Shown: positions 1 to 10,442 of the stretch, one piece after another
Numbering within the stretch: the stretch's first letter is position 1
Layout of the letters: every line of letters begins with the position of its first letter
DNA from: CAZKFN01 sp964552035
GTDB taxonomy: Bacteria; Bacteroidota; Bacteroidia; Flavobacteriales_E; Vicingaceae
Assembly (NCBI GenBank): GCA_964552035.1
Contig: CAZKFN010000001.1
Span: 1-64,000, forward strand
Length of the DNA stretch: 64,000 nucleotides
Direction of reading: 5' to 3'
Notes under the pieces: generated by a model
What the model was told of the DNA's origin: nothing
The model's input: only the letters and a program-made list of their open reading frames with translations
Databases searched by the model: none
Made by a program: the position numbers and the translations under genes

Positions 1-298
1 AGGAGTATTTTCAAGTAAAAATATACGCACTAGATTTTTTTTGCTTCTTTTTTTCATCGATGGAAAAAAAGAATGAATATTAAAAAGACAAGGTATTTTA
101 TTGGTTTTAATTCTTTTATTCATGCTCTTTTTGCTTGATGCTTCGGCAAACTCAGCATAAATGCCAAAGAACCAAAAAATCAGAAAAACAAGTTTAACCA
201 ATATGAAGGTAGCTGAGTGATTATAACGAAGTTAAAATTGTATCGAAGTCCCGATATTATCAGCTTTTAGAAAGAAAATAAGAACTGAAAAAAACCTA
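1..298. other. Gene-free left edge
   Basis: I see no convincing gene in these roughly 300 bases. The stretch is AT-rich and has stops in all frames. It contains an imperfect palindrome around position 58 (T-run, ATCGAT centre, A-run, about 47-70). It also holds short stretches such as GCTTCGGCAAACTCAGC (about 140-156) and TCGAAGTCCCGAT (about 244-256) that look like pieces of the dispersed intergenic repeats common in Bacteroidota. Calling them repeat remnants is inference; a genome-wide search for copies would decide. Confidence 0.4.
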
Positions 299-424
299 CT
301 AATCTACACTAAGCTCATCTGCTTGATTTGCGTTAGCCCCAAGGAGCAACAGTTGAAGTGTCCGTGTTCTATCCTCTATTTCTCCATTTAATAAATCAAT
401 CACATCCAAGCCTTTTGGCTGCTT
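299..424 (-). pseudogene. Possible out-of-frame coding remnant downstream of the YdbT-like gene
   Basis: On the minus strand a frame of about 40 codons stays open from about 424 to a TAG at 299-301. It reads like real protein (for example DVIDLLNGEIEDR and LLLLGANANQADE) and lies one base out of frame with the upstream bPH2 gene, which stops at 400. The frame could be the original C-terminus of that gene, cut off by a one-base indel near the AAAA run at about 412-416, or the end of another decayed gene. I recognise no family. Only the open frame is observed; the frameshift reading is inference. Confidence 0.25.
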
Positions 425-1929
425 TCAATTTTATATAAAAAGAAGTTGATTTCTTTTAGGAAATAAGAAGGAATTGCACGAACAAAAATATCGCCTCCAG
501 CGGTATGAAAAATGATGTTATAAAGTTTTCTACCGCGATACCAAAAGGGTTGTTTAATACTCAGTCCTTCCATTTTATATAATTCTATAAATTCACTTTT
601 CTTATTCCAAAATCCGCTGTTAATATTTAAAAAGTCATCGGAGATGTTGATGTGAAAGCGTTTAAAAAGAAAATATTGATAGGGAATTACTAGCAATAAA
701 TAAATCAAAGAAAAAGTAAGCAATCCCGTCCATAGCGCTAGGTTATTACCAAAAAAATTAAACAACCATAAGCCTAAAATTGGAACAGTGCTAAAAATAA
801 CCCTTCTGTTAAACCAAGCACGGTGGGGTCTGTATGTTTTATTAGTTTCAAAAGACGAGTTCCCATAAAGGAACAATTTAATTTTTTCAATGGTTTCAGG
901 ATTTAATCCCGGCACAGCAATTTGGCTTTTCCCTAAGCTATCATCACTACTAGCTAAAGAAAAATAAGCCTGGTATATGTTTAATCTTTTATGGATGGGG
1001 TTAGTAGAAATTTTGAGACGCTGCAAACGCCGAGCTTGAAAGGAAACTTTAGTATTAGTTCTCAAACCCATTTCAATTTCTATGCGACTGGTAGTTTGTT
1101 GGATTTTAAGTCTAAAATATTTGATAAATGTTCCTATAACAGTTGTAATAATGCTAAATACAATTAGAGCAATGACGATAAAAACAAGCATCATTACACT
1201 GTATGAACCAGGTTCAATTTGAGGGTAGAATTGCTCGTTAAAATATCCCTCAAGGGTTTCATCAAAAAAGGAAGTAATTTGAGAATAAGCTGAAAGAACA
1301 AAGGCCAACATAATAGCTAATCCCCTCAAGAAATTTTTTGTTAATCCAACTTTTAAGAGATTTAAGACACTAAGTTTATACGTCCAGGCAGCATCCTTTG
1401 CTATAATTTGTTCTTCCTCTCCTTTTATTTTCCCATCTTCATTGTGCGAAAGAGCTTCTTCTTTCGCTTTGGTTAAAATAAGGGCCAATTGATTGGCATC
1501 TACCTGACTTAATGCGCTGATTTCAATCTCATTAGCAGAGCTTCCAGCAGTATCAATAATTATACTATATACACCTATTAACCTTTGTAAAACACTTCGT
1601 TCTAAATCTACTTGTTGTATTTTATCAAAGGGTATTGTCGTAGTTTGAGTAGAGAAAACACCCTTAACTAAAACAAATTCCTTTTCTTTATAATTGATAT
1701 GAAATTGGAATTTTAAATAATAGATATAACTATAAATCAAACCAAGAGTTATAAAAAGCAAAAACCCTATAAGGCTATAAATAAGCTTTTTAAAAGAGAA
1801 CCCATTCATAAAAAGAACAAAGAGCAAGGGCCATAACCCTCTAGCAAATTTATAGGTCAACTTAGAGAATATAAGGAGAACGCCTACTATGGATTGTTGC
1901 TGAGCTTGACTAAATGGTTTCTGGCTCAT
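400..1929 (-). CDS. bPH2/YdbT-like membrane protein
   Basis: A 509-residue multi-pass membrane protein of the bacterial PH-domain-2 (DUF304, YdbT) family. There are three hydrophobic blocks: residues about 30-70, 200-270 and 370-420. Each is followed by a PH-like segment with the family's signature FDKIQQVDLERSVLQR (about 101-116) and the related QARRLQRLKISTNP (about 298-311). A last PH-like segment ends in a DIFVRAIP stretch near the C-terminus. Three repeats and about 500 residues are typical. The start overlaps the end of the upstream YdbS-like gene by 20 bases, so the two are probably translationally coupled and form a complex in the cytoplasmic membrane. The biochemical role of the pair is unknown. 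The C-terminus may be affected by an indel (see the remnant at 299-424). Confidence 0.8.
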   Translation of the reverse strand: MSQKPFSQAQQQSIVGVLLIFSKLTYKFARGLWPLLFVLFMNGFSFKKLIYSLIGFLLFITLGLIYSYIYYLKFQFHINYKEKEFVLVKGVFSTQTTTIPFDKIQQVDLERSVLQRLIGVYSIIIDTAGSSANEIEISALSQVDANQLALILTKAKEEALSHNEDGKIKGEEEQIIAKDAAWTYKLSVLNLLKVGLTKNFLRGLAIMLAFVLSAYSQITSFFDETLEGYFNEQFYPQIEPGSYSVMMLVFIVIALIVFSIITTVIGTFIKYFRLKIQQTTSRIEIEMGLRTNTKVSFQARRLQRLKISTNPIHKRLNIYQAYFSLASSDDSLGKSQIAVPGLNPETIEKIKLFLYGNSSFETNKTYRPHRAWFNRRVIFSTVPILGLWLFNFFGNNLALWTGLLTFSLIYLLLVIPYQYFLFKRFHINISDDFLNINSGFWNKKSEFIELYKMEGLSIKQPFWYRGRKLYNIIFHTAGGDIFVRAIPSYFLKEINFFLYKIESSQKAWM

Positions 1930-2437
1930 CTTGAGTAACTTTTGATGAAATGGCGTTTTTTAGGTTTTGAGCCACATCTGGAAAAAGTCCAGGGATATTC
2001 ATATCACTTCTATTACCTCCAGCAGTATATATTTGAAGAGAAGAAATTCCAAAAAATTTATCTAAAAAAGAAATAGAAACCGAAAGATGTTGAATGCGAT
2101 TAAAGGGAATAACAATTATTTTTTTCATGATGTATCCCTTTCTAAAAAGAATATCCTTTTCTCTAAGTGCAAAACCATAAAATTTTTGCCTTAGTATAAT
2201 ATCTATAAAGTTGATGATGAAAAAGAAGGATATTAGGCTAAGTATAAGTGTAAGCTCCCCTGTTTCAATAAGTTCGTCTTGAAAAACAAGGCTAGCTGTT
2301 AGGATTGCTAATATCCAAATGAACATTCTAAAAATTGACTTATAAAGAAGTTTGGAAGAAACGGCATTGAAATTTACCTTTTCAAATTGAGGTAAGTCTT
2401 CTAAAGGAGTCTCATGGTTACTGAAGTTAATTGTCAT
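1910..2437 (-). CDS. bPH2/YdbS-like membrane protein
   Basis: A 175-residue protein with two adjacent transmembrane segments (about residues 33-55 and 60-82) followed by one bPH2 (DUF304) domain. The domain carries the characteristic PFNRIQHLSVSISFLDK and LQIYTAGGN motifs. This is the YdbS architecture, and it is normally encoded directly before a YdbT-type protein, as here. The C-terminal residues overlap the start of that downstream gene by 20 bases. Function is not known beyond an inner-membrane location; a role in membrane or envelope homeostasis is often suggested for the family. Confidence 0.8.
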   Translation of the reverse strand: MTINFSNHETPLEDLPQFEKVNFNAVSSKLLYKSIFRMFIWILAILTASLVFQDELIETGELTLILSLISFFFIINFIDIILRQKFYGFALREKDILFRKGYIMKKIIVIPFNRIQHLSVSISFLDKFFGISSLQIYTAGGNRSDMNIPGLFPDVAQNLKNAISSKVTQDEPETI

Positions 2438-2530
2438 ACTATCAAAAAATTCAAAAGCTATTTATAGAGGGTATAAAGGTAGTTGAATTGTTTAAGAGTT
2501 AAGCAGCTTCACTCAATTCTTAATAATGAA

Positions 2531-3127
2531 TTAAAACCTACATTCACAATAAGAAGTAAAGTGGATATTTGTTTTTGGCAGCCATTTTTTAAGTTTTTGC
2601 TCAACGTCTTGCTGAATTAAATTGCTTCTAAGGTTAAGCAGTTGAAGCTGCGTTAGTTTTTCAATGGTTGGAGGAATCTTTTCAAGGTCATTATTAGAAG
2701 CATTTAACTCTATCAAGGCTTCAAGTTCTCCAATTTCATCAGCTAACTGTCTAACTTTATTTTTGCTAATATCTAGAATTTTTAAATTCTTTAGGTTTTT
2801 AATTTGAGGAGGAAGAAAAGAAAATTTATTTTTTGAGAGATACAATTCTTCTAGTTTGCTTAATTCCCCAATAAAAATAGGGAGCTGTGAAATTTTATTT
2901 CTACTTAAATCCAAAGTGATGAGATGCTCAAAATTTTTTATTTCTTTTGGGAAATCATTTAATCTTTTTTTACTTAAATCTAAATGATATACCCAATCGG
3001 GGTTTTCTATGGCCTGAGATAGGGAAGTATAGACATAGTCAAAGTCCCCAGGCTCTTGAGCAGAAAGATCAGGAGTGAGAGTTAGAAAGAATAAACCTAA
3101 AATTAATGTAGTAAAATTCGCTCGCAT
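2531..3127 (-). CDS. Secreted leucine-rich-repeat protein
   Basis: A 198-residue protein with a signal peptide (charged MRANF, hydrophobic core, cleavage likely after SAQ at about residue 24). It then has about five leucine-rich repeats of 23 residues spanning about 48-180, with the LxxLxLSxNxLxxLP pattern. The tail carries Cys-x-Cys near the end. LRR proteins of this kind usually bind proteins, and the signal peptide places it in the periplasm or outside the cell. Its start codon lies inside the 3' end of the preceding ribF gene (25-base overlap), so it is probably co-transcribed with ribF. No specific partner can be inferred. Confidence 0.8.
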   Translation of the reverse strand: MRANFTTLILGLFFLTLTPDLSAQEPGDFDYVYTSLSQAIENPDWVYHLDLSKKRLNDFPKEIKNFEHLITLDLSRNKISQLPIFIGELSKLEELYLSKNKFSFLPPQIKNLKNLKILDISKNKVRQLADEIGELEALIELNASNNDLEKIPPTIEKLTQLQLLNLRSNLIQQDVEQKLKKWLPKTNIHFTSYCECRF

Positions 3128-4035
3128 CTTACTTTATCTTTTTGCATTTCTTCAATGAGTTTTTCTTTATTATCGAACTTTTTTTCATCTCTTATTCTAT
3201 CGATGAGTAGGAGTTCAATGGTTTCTCCATAAATATCTTCATTAAAATCAAAAATATTCACTTCAATGGTTTGTTTGCCGTTAATGGGATAAATAGTAGG
3301 TCTTCTTCCAATACTCAGCATTCCATTATAGGTTTTTTCTTGAATGTTAATGTTTACAGCATAAACTCCTTCAGCAGGAATAAGCTTATGAGGGTCTTTT
3401 ATAGCAACATTAGCAGTAGGGTATCCCAATTCACGACCAATTTTATTTCCATGAACCACCTCTCCGGTTAATTGGAATGCATGACCAAGGTAAGTATTTG
3501 CAGTTTTAACGTCCCCTTCTATCAGTGCTTTGCGTATTTTAGTAGAACTAATGTTTACATTATCAATTTCTTGAGCAGGGATTTCCTCTACTTCAAACCC
3601 ATAGAGAGGGCCATATTCTTTAAGGTGTTCAAAACCACCCCTTCTATTTCTTCCAAAATGGTGATCATATCCGATGACTAGCTTTTTTGTGCCAATTTGG
3701 TTAACCAAAATATCGCGTACATAAGCAAGGGAAGAGGTTCTTGAAAATTCCATTGTAAAAGGATGAATAATAAGGTGGTTTATTCCCGATTTTTCTAACA
3801 ATTTCGTCTTTTCTTCAATGGTATTAAGCAGTTTCATATCTGCATCTTTTTGTAGAACTGTACGAGGATGGGGATGAAAAGTAAGCAAAACGCTTTCACC
3901 TTTTATCTTTTTTGCCAACTCATTTACGCGATTCAATATGGTTCTATGTCCTATGTGAACACCATCAAAAGTTCCAGTGGTAACTACAGCTTTTTCTAGT
4001 TTTTTGAATTGCTCAATCCCTTGATATATTTTCAC
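3103..4035 (-). CDS. ribF: Bifunctional riboflavin kinase / FAD synthetase
   Basis: RibF phosphorylates riboflavin to FMN and adenylates FMN to FAD. The N-terminal nucleotidyltransferase domain shows the GTFDGVHIGHR motif (about residues 21-31) and the ISSTKIR motif. The C-terminal riboflavin-kinase domain has GYPTAN (about 204-209) and a GRRPT-type loop. Length (310) is normal. The start codon on the minus strand is GTG at 4033-4035, giving MKIYQG; I see no better ATG. Transcribed divergently from atpD and overlapping the LRR gene downstream by 25 bases. Confidence 0.95.
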   Translation of the reverse strand: MKIYQGIEQFKKLEKAVVTTGTFDGVHIGHRTILNRVNELAKKIKGESVLLTFHPHPRTVLQKDADMKLLNTIEEKTKLLEKSGINHLIIHPFTMEFSRTSSLAYVRDILVNQIGTKKLVIGYDHHFGRNRRGGFEHLKEYGPLYGFEVEEIPAQEIDNVNISSTKIRKALIEGDVKTANTYLGHAFQLTGEVVHGNKIGRELGYPTANVAIKDPHKLIPAEGVYAVNINIQEKTYNGMLSIGRRPTIYPINGKQTIEVNIFDFNEDIYGETIELLLIDRIRDEKKFDNKEKLIEEMQKDKVRCERILLH

Positions 4036-4138
4036 TAAGTTTTATTTTTAAAGTTCTTTTTACATAGCTTATCCAGCTGCTTCAAAATTAGTAAAATAAA
4101 AAAAGCGGGGCTTACTTCTTTTAAAGGGAAAAATATCT

Positions 4139-4146
4139 TACTTTTG
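4139..4146 (+). promoter_or_regulatory. Bacteroidota -7 promoter motif for atpDC
   Basis: TACTTTTG matches the Bacteroidota sigma-A -7 consensus TAnnTTTG. It lies 43 bases before the atpD start codon in the divergent ribF-atpD spacer. No clean -33 TTTG was identified, so the call rests on the -7 element and its position. Confidence 0.5.
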
Positions 4147-4186
4147 CAGCCGAAATTTGGACAAGATTTATTTATCTAATTCGTAA

Positions 4187-5704
<1,518 letters not shown>

Positions 5705-5722
5705 GTTTAAAAATAAATCGAT

Positions 5723-5959
5723 ATGCTAATTGATATTGTAACACCAGATAAAACCATTTATAGTGGAGAAATAGAATCTGCTACCTTTCCTGGAACTGAT
5801 GGGAGCTTTGGTATCCTAAACAATCACGCTCCTATGGTGGCAACACTAACAACAGGAAAAATTAAGCTGATTGATGAAACCCTTCAAACCCACTTTTTTG
5901 ATATTAAAAGTGGTGTGGTAGAAGTAAATCACAATAAAATTATCGTATTAGCAGAATAG
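5723..5959 (+). CDS. atpC: F1F0 ATP synthase subunit epsilon (short form)
   Basis: A 78-residue epsilon subunit, part of the F1 central stalk. It contains only the N-terminal beta-sandwich domain, with the typical MLIDIVTPDKTIYSGE start, FPGTDGSFGILNNHAPM and a late KSGVVEVNHNKI strand. The C-terminal helical hairpin found in the roughly 130-residue enterobacterial protein is absent. The short form is usual in Bacteroidota and implies that ATP hydrolysis is not inhibited through that hairpin. It follows atpD after 18 bases and is closed by a terminator. Confidence 0.95.
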   Translation: MLIDIVTPDKTIYSGEIESATFPGTDGSFGILNNHAPMVATLTTGKIKLIDETLQTHFFDIKSGVVEVNHNKIIVLAE

Positions 5960-5987
5960 CTTTAATAAAATTATTAAAACCTTAAAA

Positions 5988-6032
5988 GCCTTGTCTAAAA
6001 TTAGAATAAAACTCTAAAAGACAAGGTTTTTT
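5988..6032 (+). terminator. Rho-independent terminator after atpC
   Basis: CCTTGTCT (5989-5996) pairs with AGACAAGG (6019-6026), followed by a T run. It sits 30 bases after the atpC stop codon. Confidence 0.85.
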
Positions 6033-6059
6033 GTTTACTTTTATTAGCAAATTCTAATC

Positions 6060-6296
6060 ATGGATAAACCTAAAAAAGAGATTCATTCCAAACAAAGTGT
6101 AAGAGAAAGTACCATCATTTTTACACTCATTTTTGTGGCGGTTACATTAATTACAGATTTATTTGTTTTTGACGCAGCCTTAAATACATACACCTTCTTA
6201 AAAGCAGTTATCCTTGGCGTATTAGTTGCCATTCCTTGGTATTTTGGAATAAAATCATGGAATAGATTAATTAAAAAGAAGGATAAAGAAGTATAA
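6060..6296 (+). CDS. Small two-helix membrane protein of unknown function
   Basis: A 78-residue protein with a charged N-terminus (MDKPKKEIHSKQ), two predicted transmembrane helices (about residues 18-38 and 45-65) and a basic Lys-rich tail. I do not recognise the family. It sits between the atpC terminator and the barrel-protein gene, so it has its own transcript or is read with the gene behind it. A good coding start and membrane-protein composition support it as a real gene. Confidence 0.6.
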   Translation: MDKPKKEIHSKQSVRESTIIFTLIFVAVTLITDLFVFDAALNTYTFLKAVILGVLVAIPWYFGIKSWNRLIKKKDKEV

Positions 6297-6381
6297 AAAA
6301 AGATAGAGTTTTATAAAACATAAATCGTATTTCACTTCAATGTCTTACCTTCGCAAATAATAAGAGGAAAAATAAAAAATT

Positions 6382-7212
6382 ATGAAACGCCTGCTGATAA
6401 TAATAGCTCTATTGCTATTAAGTCCATTAATTAATGCACAAGAAGAAGAAATAATAGCTACAACCCATAAAGACTCAACCGTTTTTAAATGGGGGAATAG
6501 TAAAATTATTGTAGTCAGCCCAACAGATGAAAGTGACAATTCTAAAAGAACAGAAACTAAATTAAAACAAAAGAACAAAAGATTAAATCATTTCGCTGGA
6601 ATTGATTTGGGTATCAATGGATATTTAAATGCTTCTAATAGTGTTCGCTTAGCAGATGAAGATCGTTTTATGGATTTAAATTATATCAAATCCGTTGAAC
6701 TAAATATCAACTTTTTAGAGTTTTATATTCCTATTGCTAAACAGCATTTTGGAATTTTAACAGGCTTGGGAATGGGGTTTAATAATTACGATTTGTCTAG
6801 AGACTTTAGCATAACTTCTGCCGCTGATACCAACGCGACAATTGGAGTGGTTGATAGTGCTAGGAGTATCAAAAAGAATAAATTTAAAACCATAGCTTTT
6901 AACCTTCCTATCTTATTGGAAACTAACCTAGGAAGAACTTCTAAAAAATCTTTCCATTTAGCTGTAGGAGGAATGGCAACCTATGTATTTGATGGAAAAA
7001 CAAAGCAAAAATTTAGATTAGATGGTCAAAATTTCACTACTAAAGAGCGTACCAATTTTAATTTAAATCCCTTTCGTTTAAATGCTCATGCTAGAATAGG
7101 TTATTCTAATCTTACTTTTTATGCCAATTATAGCCTAACACCACTTTTTAAAAAGGACAAAGGCCCAGAGTTATATCCTTTTACTATAGGCGTATCTTTA
7201 ATTCCTTTTTAG
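6382..7212 (+). CDS. Outer-membrane beta-barrel (porin-family) protein
   Basis: A 276-residue protein with a signal peptide (MKRLLIIIALLLLSPLINAQ, cleavage after residue 20). A charged linker with a Lys-rich stretch follows (about residues 50-72). From about residue 75 onward alternating strands form an outer-membrane barrel of the PorT/'outer membrane beta-barrel' type common in Bacteroidota (for example FGILTGLGMGF and ILLETNLGR), ending with a FTIGVSLIPF terminal strand and aromatic last residue. The ligand is unknown. A stand-alone gene between two unrelated units. Confidence 0.7.
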   Translation: MKRLLIIIALLLLSPLINAQEEEIIATTHKDSTVFKWGNSKIIVVSPTDESDNSKRTETKLKQKNKRLNHFAGIDLGINGYLNASNSVRLADEDRFMDLNYIKSVELNINFLEFYIPIAKQHFGILTGLGMGFNNYDLSRDFSITSAADTNATIGVVDSARSIKKNKFKTIAFNLPILLETNLGRTSKKSFHLAVGGMATYVFDGKTKQKFRLDGQNFTTKERTNFNLNPFRLNAHARIGYSNLTFYANYSLTPLFKKDKGPELYPFTIGVSLIPF

Positions 7213-7273
7213 AAAAATTTCAAAATACAGTTGGCTAAGGCTTGTACTTTTATGGCTTTTCAATAAGCTTTCT

Positions 7274-7281
7274 TATTTTTG
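7274..7281 (+). promoter_or_regulatory. Bacteroidota -7 promoter motif for the yebC-family gene
   Basis: TATTTTTG matches TAnnTTTG and lies 16 bases before the ATG at 7298, predicting a very short leader. Confidence 0.45.
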
Positions 7282-7297
7282 TAAAAATATTTGAAAT

Positions 7298-8056
7298 ATG
7301 GCTGGACATAGTAAGTGGAATAATATTAAGCGTAAAAAAGGCGCTCAAGATGCTAAACGAGGAAAGATTTTTACTAAAATTATAAAGGAAATATCCATTG
7401 CAATTAAAGAAGGAGGAAGTCCGGACCCTGATGCCAATCCTAGATTGCGTTTAGCTGTTGCAAATGCTAGAGGTGTAAATATGCCCAAGGATAATATTAA
7501 CAGGGCAATTAAAAAAGCTTCGGATAAAGACAGTGAAAATTATCAGGAGGTAAGCTATGAGGGTTATGGGCCAGGAGGTATTGCCTTATTTGTTGAAGCA
7601 ACTACAGATAATATTAACCGTACAGTTTCTAATATTCGTGCTATTTTTAGTAAAAATGGAGGAAATTTAGGAACTAATGGATCCTTAGAGTTTTTATTTG
7701 ATCGCAAGGGAGTTTTTGCTATTCCTGTTGAAATCCTCGTAGGCAGGGATATGGATGAATTTGAAATGGAGTTAATTGACGGGGGAGCTGAGGAAGTAGA
7801 AAGAGAAGATGACTTTGTAACCATCTATACTTCTTATGAAGATTTTGGGGAGATGCAGAAAAAATTAGAAGAACTTGGAATAGAAGCTGAAAGTCAAGAA
7901 TTACAACGGATTCCTAAGTTAACAAAAACATTAGACCTAGAAGATGCTAAAAAGGTATTGAACATCATAGAGAAGTTTGAGGATGACGATGATGTAAACA
8001 ACGTCTTCCACGATATGGAAATGACAGATGAAATTGCAGCAGCTTTAGAAGAATAA
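7298..8056 (+). CDS. YebC/PmpR-family DNA-binding or translation factor
   Basis: A 252-residue member of the YebC/PmpR (TACO1) family, beginning with the near-invariant MAGHSKWNNIKRKKGAQD. It contains the conserved YEGYGPGGIALFVE segment (about residues 88-101) and an acidic C-terminal domain. Family members act as transcriptional regulators or help ribosomes translate difficult sequences such as proline runs; which applies here cannot be read from the sequence. Length and motifs are normal. Confidence 0.93.
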   Translation: MAGHSKWNNIKRKKGAQDAKRGKIFTKIIKEISIAIKEGGSPDPDANPRLRLAVANARGVNMPKDNINRAIKKASDKDSENYQEVSYEGYGPGGIALFVEATTDNINRTVSNIRAIFSKNGGNLGTNGSLEFLFDRKGVFAIPVEILVGRDMDEFEMELIDGGAEEVEREDDFVTIYTSYEDFGEMQKKLEELGIEAESQELQRIPKLTKTLDLEDAKKVLNIIEKFEDDDDVNNVFHDMEMTDEIAAALEE

Positions 8057-8089
8057 ACTCCTAAAAAGTAGGAATCATTTATAAGTATA

Positions 8090-8716
8090 TCACTCGATGT
8101 GGTAAACGCGTTTAATTTTTTCTAAAATCTCTTTGTCTTTTACTTTTAAATCTATGATTTTACCACTGTGAATGTCAAAAACCCAACCATGAACTCTTAA
8201 TCCCCATTCCTTATATCCAATTTGAACCTCAGCCTTTTTAAGAGTGTTTAAACATTGTTGTTCTACATTCAATTCAACTAAGCGCTTATACCTTGCTTCT
8301 TCATCTTCAATGGCATCCAGCTCCTCCATGTTAAATCGATAAACATCCCTAATGTTTCTTAACCATGGATTGAGTATTCCAAGATTTTGTGAGCCCATAG
8401 CAGCTTTAACACCTCCACAATAGTAATGTCCACAAATCACGACATGCTTTACTTTTAGTTGTTCAACTGCATAGTTAATTACGGAAGCTGAGCTTAAGTC
8501 TAAATTGGAGACCATGTTGGAAATGTTTCTATGAACAAAAACTTCTCCTGGGGCGGCTCCCATTAATTCTTCAGCTGTTACTCTACTGTCTGAACATCCT
8601 ATATATAAAATTTCAGGCGTTTGCCCTTGGGAAAGTTCATGAAAATATTCTTTATTTAATTTTAATTTGTCAGCTATCCATTTTTCATTATTCTCGAATA
8701 TTCTTTCTATACGCAT
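8090..8716 (-). CDS. Beta-class carbonic anhydrase
   Basis: A 208-residue cytoplasmic zinc enzyme that interconverts CO2 and bicarbonate. The metal and active-site residues are all present: Cys41, Asp43 and Arg45 (CSDSR), His97 and Cys100 (HYYC). The C-terminal segment GWVFDIHSGKI is typical. It is convergent with the yebC-family gene (33 bases between stops) and divergent from the acyl-CoA carboxylase gene. A functional link is plausible, since carboxylases consume bicarbonate, but this is only neighbourhood inference. Confidence 0.95.
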   Translation of the reverse strand: MRIERIFENNEKWIADKLKLNKEYFHELSQGQTPEILYIGCSDSRVTAEELMGAAPGEVFVHRNISNMVSNLDLSSASVINYAVEQLKVKHVVICGHYYCGGVKAAMGSQNLGILNPWLRNIRDVYRFNMEELDAIEDEEARYKRLVELNVEQQCLNTLKKAEVQIGYKEWGLRVHGWVFDIHSGKIIDLKVKDKEILEKIKRVYHIE

Positions 8717-8845
8717 AGTTTTGACTCTTTAGTTATTTTGTAAAGTCGTAAATTTACGCACGCAATATATAAGTCCTAATCTTTAGGGCTATTTTCTTCC
8801 TAATGCCTTAGTAATTTTTTACTTTTACTTTTTAAATAATAATAC

Positions 8846-10387
8846 ATGCAGAACAAGATAGATGACCTTAACAAAAGGATTGAAGGAGCCAAGTTAGGCG
8901 GAGGTGAGAAGCGAATTGAGGCACAACATGCCAAAAAGAAATTAACAGCTAGAGAAAGAATTCATTTCTTAATGGATGAAAATTCTTTTGAAGAAATTGG
9001 AATGTTTGTCACCCATAGAAGCAGCAATTTTGGATTGGATAGAAACAAACCTCTAGGCGATGGAGTGGTAACTGGCTATGGTACAATTAACGGGAGGTTA
9101 ACTTATGTTTTTGCACAAGATTTTACGGTAATGGGAGGGTCTCTTGCAGAGGCTCATGCTGAAAAAATTGTAAAAATCATGGATTTGGCAGTTCAAAATG
9201 GAGCACCTTTAATTGGATTAAATGATTCAGGTGGGGCTAGAATTCAAGAAGGAGTGGTTTCTCTTGGGGGTTATGCAGATATTTTTTATAGAAATACCCT
9301 AGCAAGTGGAGTTATACCACAGCTTTCTGCTGTTATGGGCCCCTGTGCGGGGGGAGCTGTTTATTCTCCCGCTTTGACCGATTTTATCATGATGGTAGAA
9401 AACACCTCATACATGTTTGTAACTGGACCAAACGTAGTAAAAACGGTTACCCATGAAGAAGTTTCTTCAGAAGAATTGGGAGGGGCTTCTACCCATGCGA
9501 CAAAATCTGGAGTAACCCACTTTACTTATGCCAATGAAATCGCATGTATTAACGGCATAAAAAAACTCTTATCATACATCCCACAAAACTGTGAGGAAGA
9601 TGCTCCTACAATGGATTATACCCCTTCAAATGAAAGTAGAGAGCTCTTAAATGACATCATTCCTAGCAATCCCAATCAACCTTATGATATTCGAGATGTG
9701 ATTAACGGAACAGTAGATGCAGATTCCTTTTATGAAGTACACAAAGATTTTGCAGAAAATATTGTAGTGGGTTTTGCACATCTAGCAGGTCGATCTATTG
9801 GTATTGTAGCCAATCAGCCGGCTTTTTTAGCTGGGGTTTTAGATATTAATAGTTCTAGAAAAGCTGCAAGATTTGTACGCTTTTGCGATGCTTTTAATAT
9901 TCCTCTTTTAGTATTTGAAGATGTTCCAGGATTTTTACCCGGTACAGACCAAGAGTGGAATGGAATTATTAGCAATGGGGCTAAATTGTTGTTTGCTTTT
10001 TCTGAGGCAACTGTTCCTAGGGTAACTGTAATTACTAGAAAAGCTTATGGTGGAGCTTATGATGTGATGAACTCTAAACATATTGGTGCCGACATGAACT
10101 TTGCTTGGCCTTCTGCTGAAATCGCAGTTATGGGAGCTAAAGGAGCAGCTGAAATTATCTTTAAAAGAGAAATTCAAGAAGCTGATGATCCGGTTGCTAA
10201 GCACCAAGAAAAGGAAAAAGAATATGCCGAAATGTTTGCTAATCCATACAATGCAGCAGCAAGAGGTTATGTAGATGAGGTAATTCGACCAGATCAAACT
10301 AGAGAAAAGTTAATCAAAGCATTTAAAATGTTGGAAAATAAAGTGGCCACATTACCGAAGAAAAAGCATAGTAATATCCCACTTTAA
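8846..10387 (+). CDS. Acyl-CoA carboxylase beta subunit (propionyl-CoA type)
   Basis: The carboxyltransferase subunit of a biotin-dependent acyl-CoA carboxylase, moving CO2 from carboxybiotin to propionyl- or a related acyl-CoA. The 513-residue length and the two crotonase-like domains fit. The oxyanion-hole glycines are visible in [11 protein letters not shown] (about residues 126-136) and [11 protein letters not shown] (about 165-175), and in the second domain in the [14 protein letters not shown] and [12 protein letters not shown] regions. The biotin carboxylase and biotin carrier subunits are not in the window, so substrate specificity is inferred from family resemblance. Confidence 0.93.
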   Translation: MQNKIDDLNKRIEGAKLGGGEKRIEAQHAKKKLTARERIHFLMDENSFEEIGMFVTHRSSNFGLDRNKPLGDGVVTGYGTINGRLTYVFAQDFTVMGGSLAEAHAEKIVKIMDLAVQNGAPLIGLNDSGGARIQEGVVSLGGYADIFYRNTLASGVIPQLSAVMGPCAGGAVYSPALTDFIMMVENTSYMFVTGPNVVKTVTHEEVSSEELGGASTHATKSGVTHFTYANEIACINGIKKLLSYIPQNCEEDAPTMDYTPSNESRELLNDIIPSNPNQPYDIRDVINGTVDADSFYEVHKDFAENIVVGFAHLAGRSIGIVANQPAFLAGVLDINSSRKAARFVRFCDAFNIPLLVFEDVPGFLPGTDQEWNGIISNGAKLLFAFSEATVPRVTVITRKAYGGAYDVMNSKHIGADMNFAWPSAEIAVMGAKGAAEIIFKREIQEADDPVAKHQEKEKEYAEMFANPYNAAARGYVDEVIRPDQTREKLIKAFKMLENKVATLPKKKHSNIPL

Positions 10388-10442
10388 CCTAAAGATAGCT
10401 TCTGAGTCATTTTTAAAATTATAAATAGGATTTTTAAGTTTT

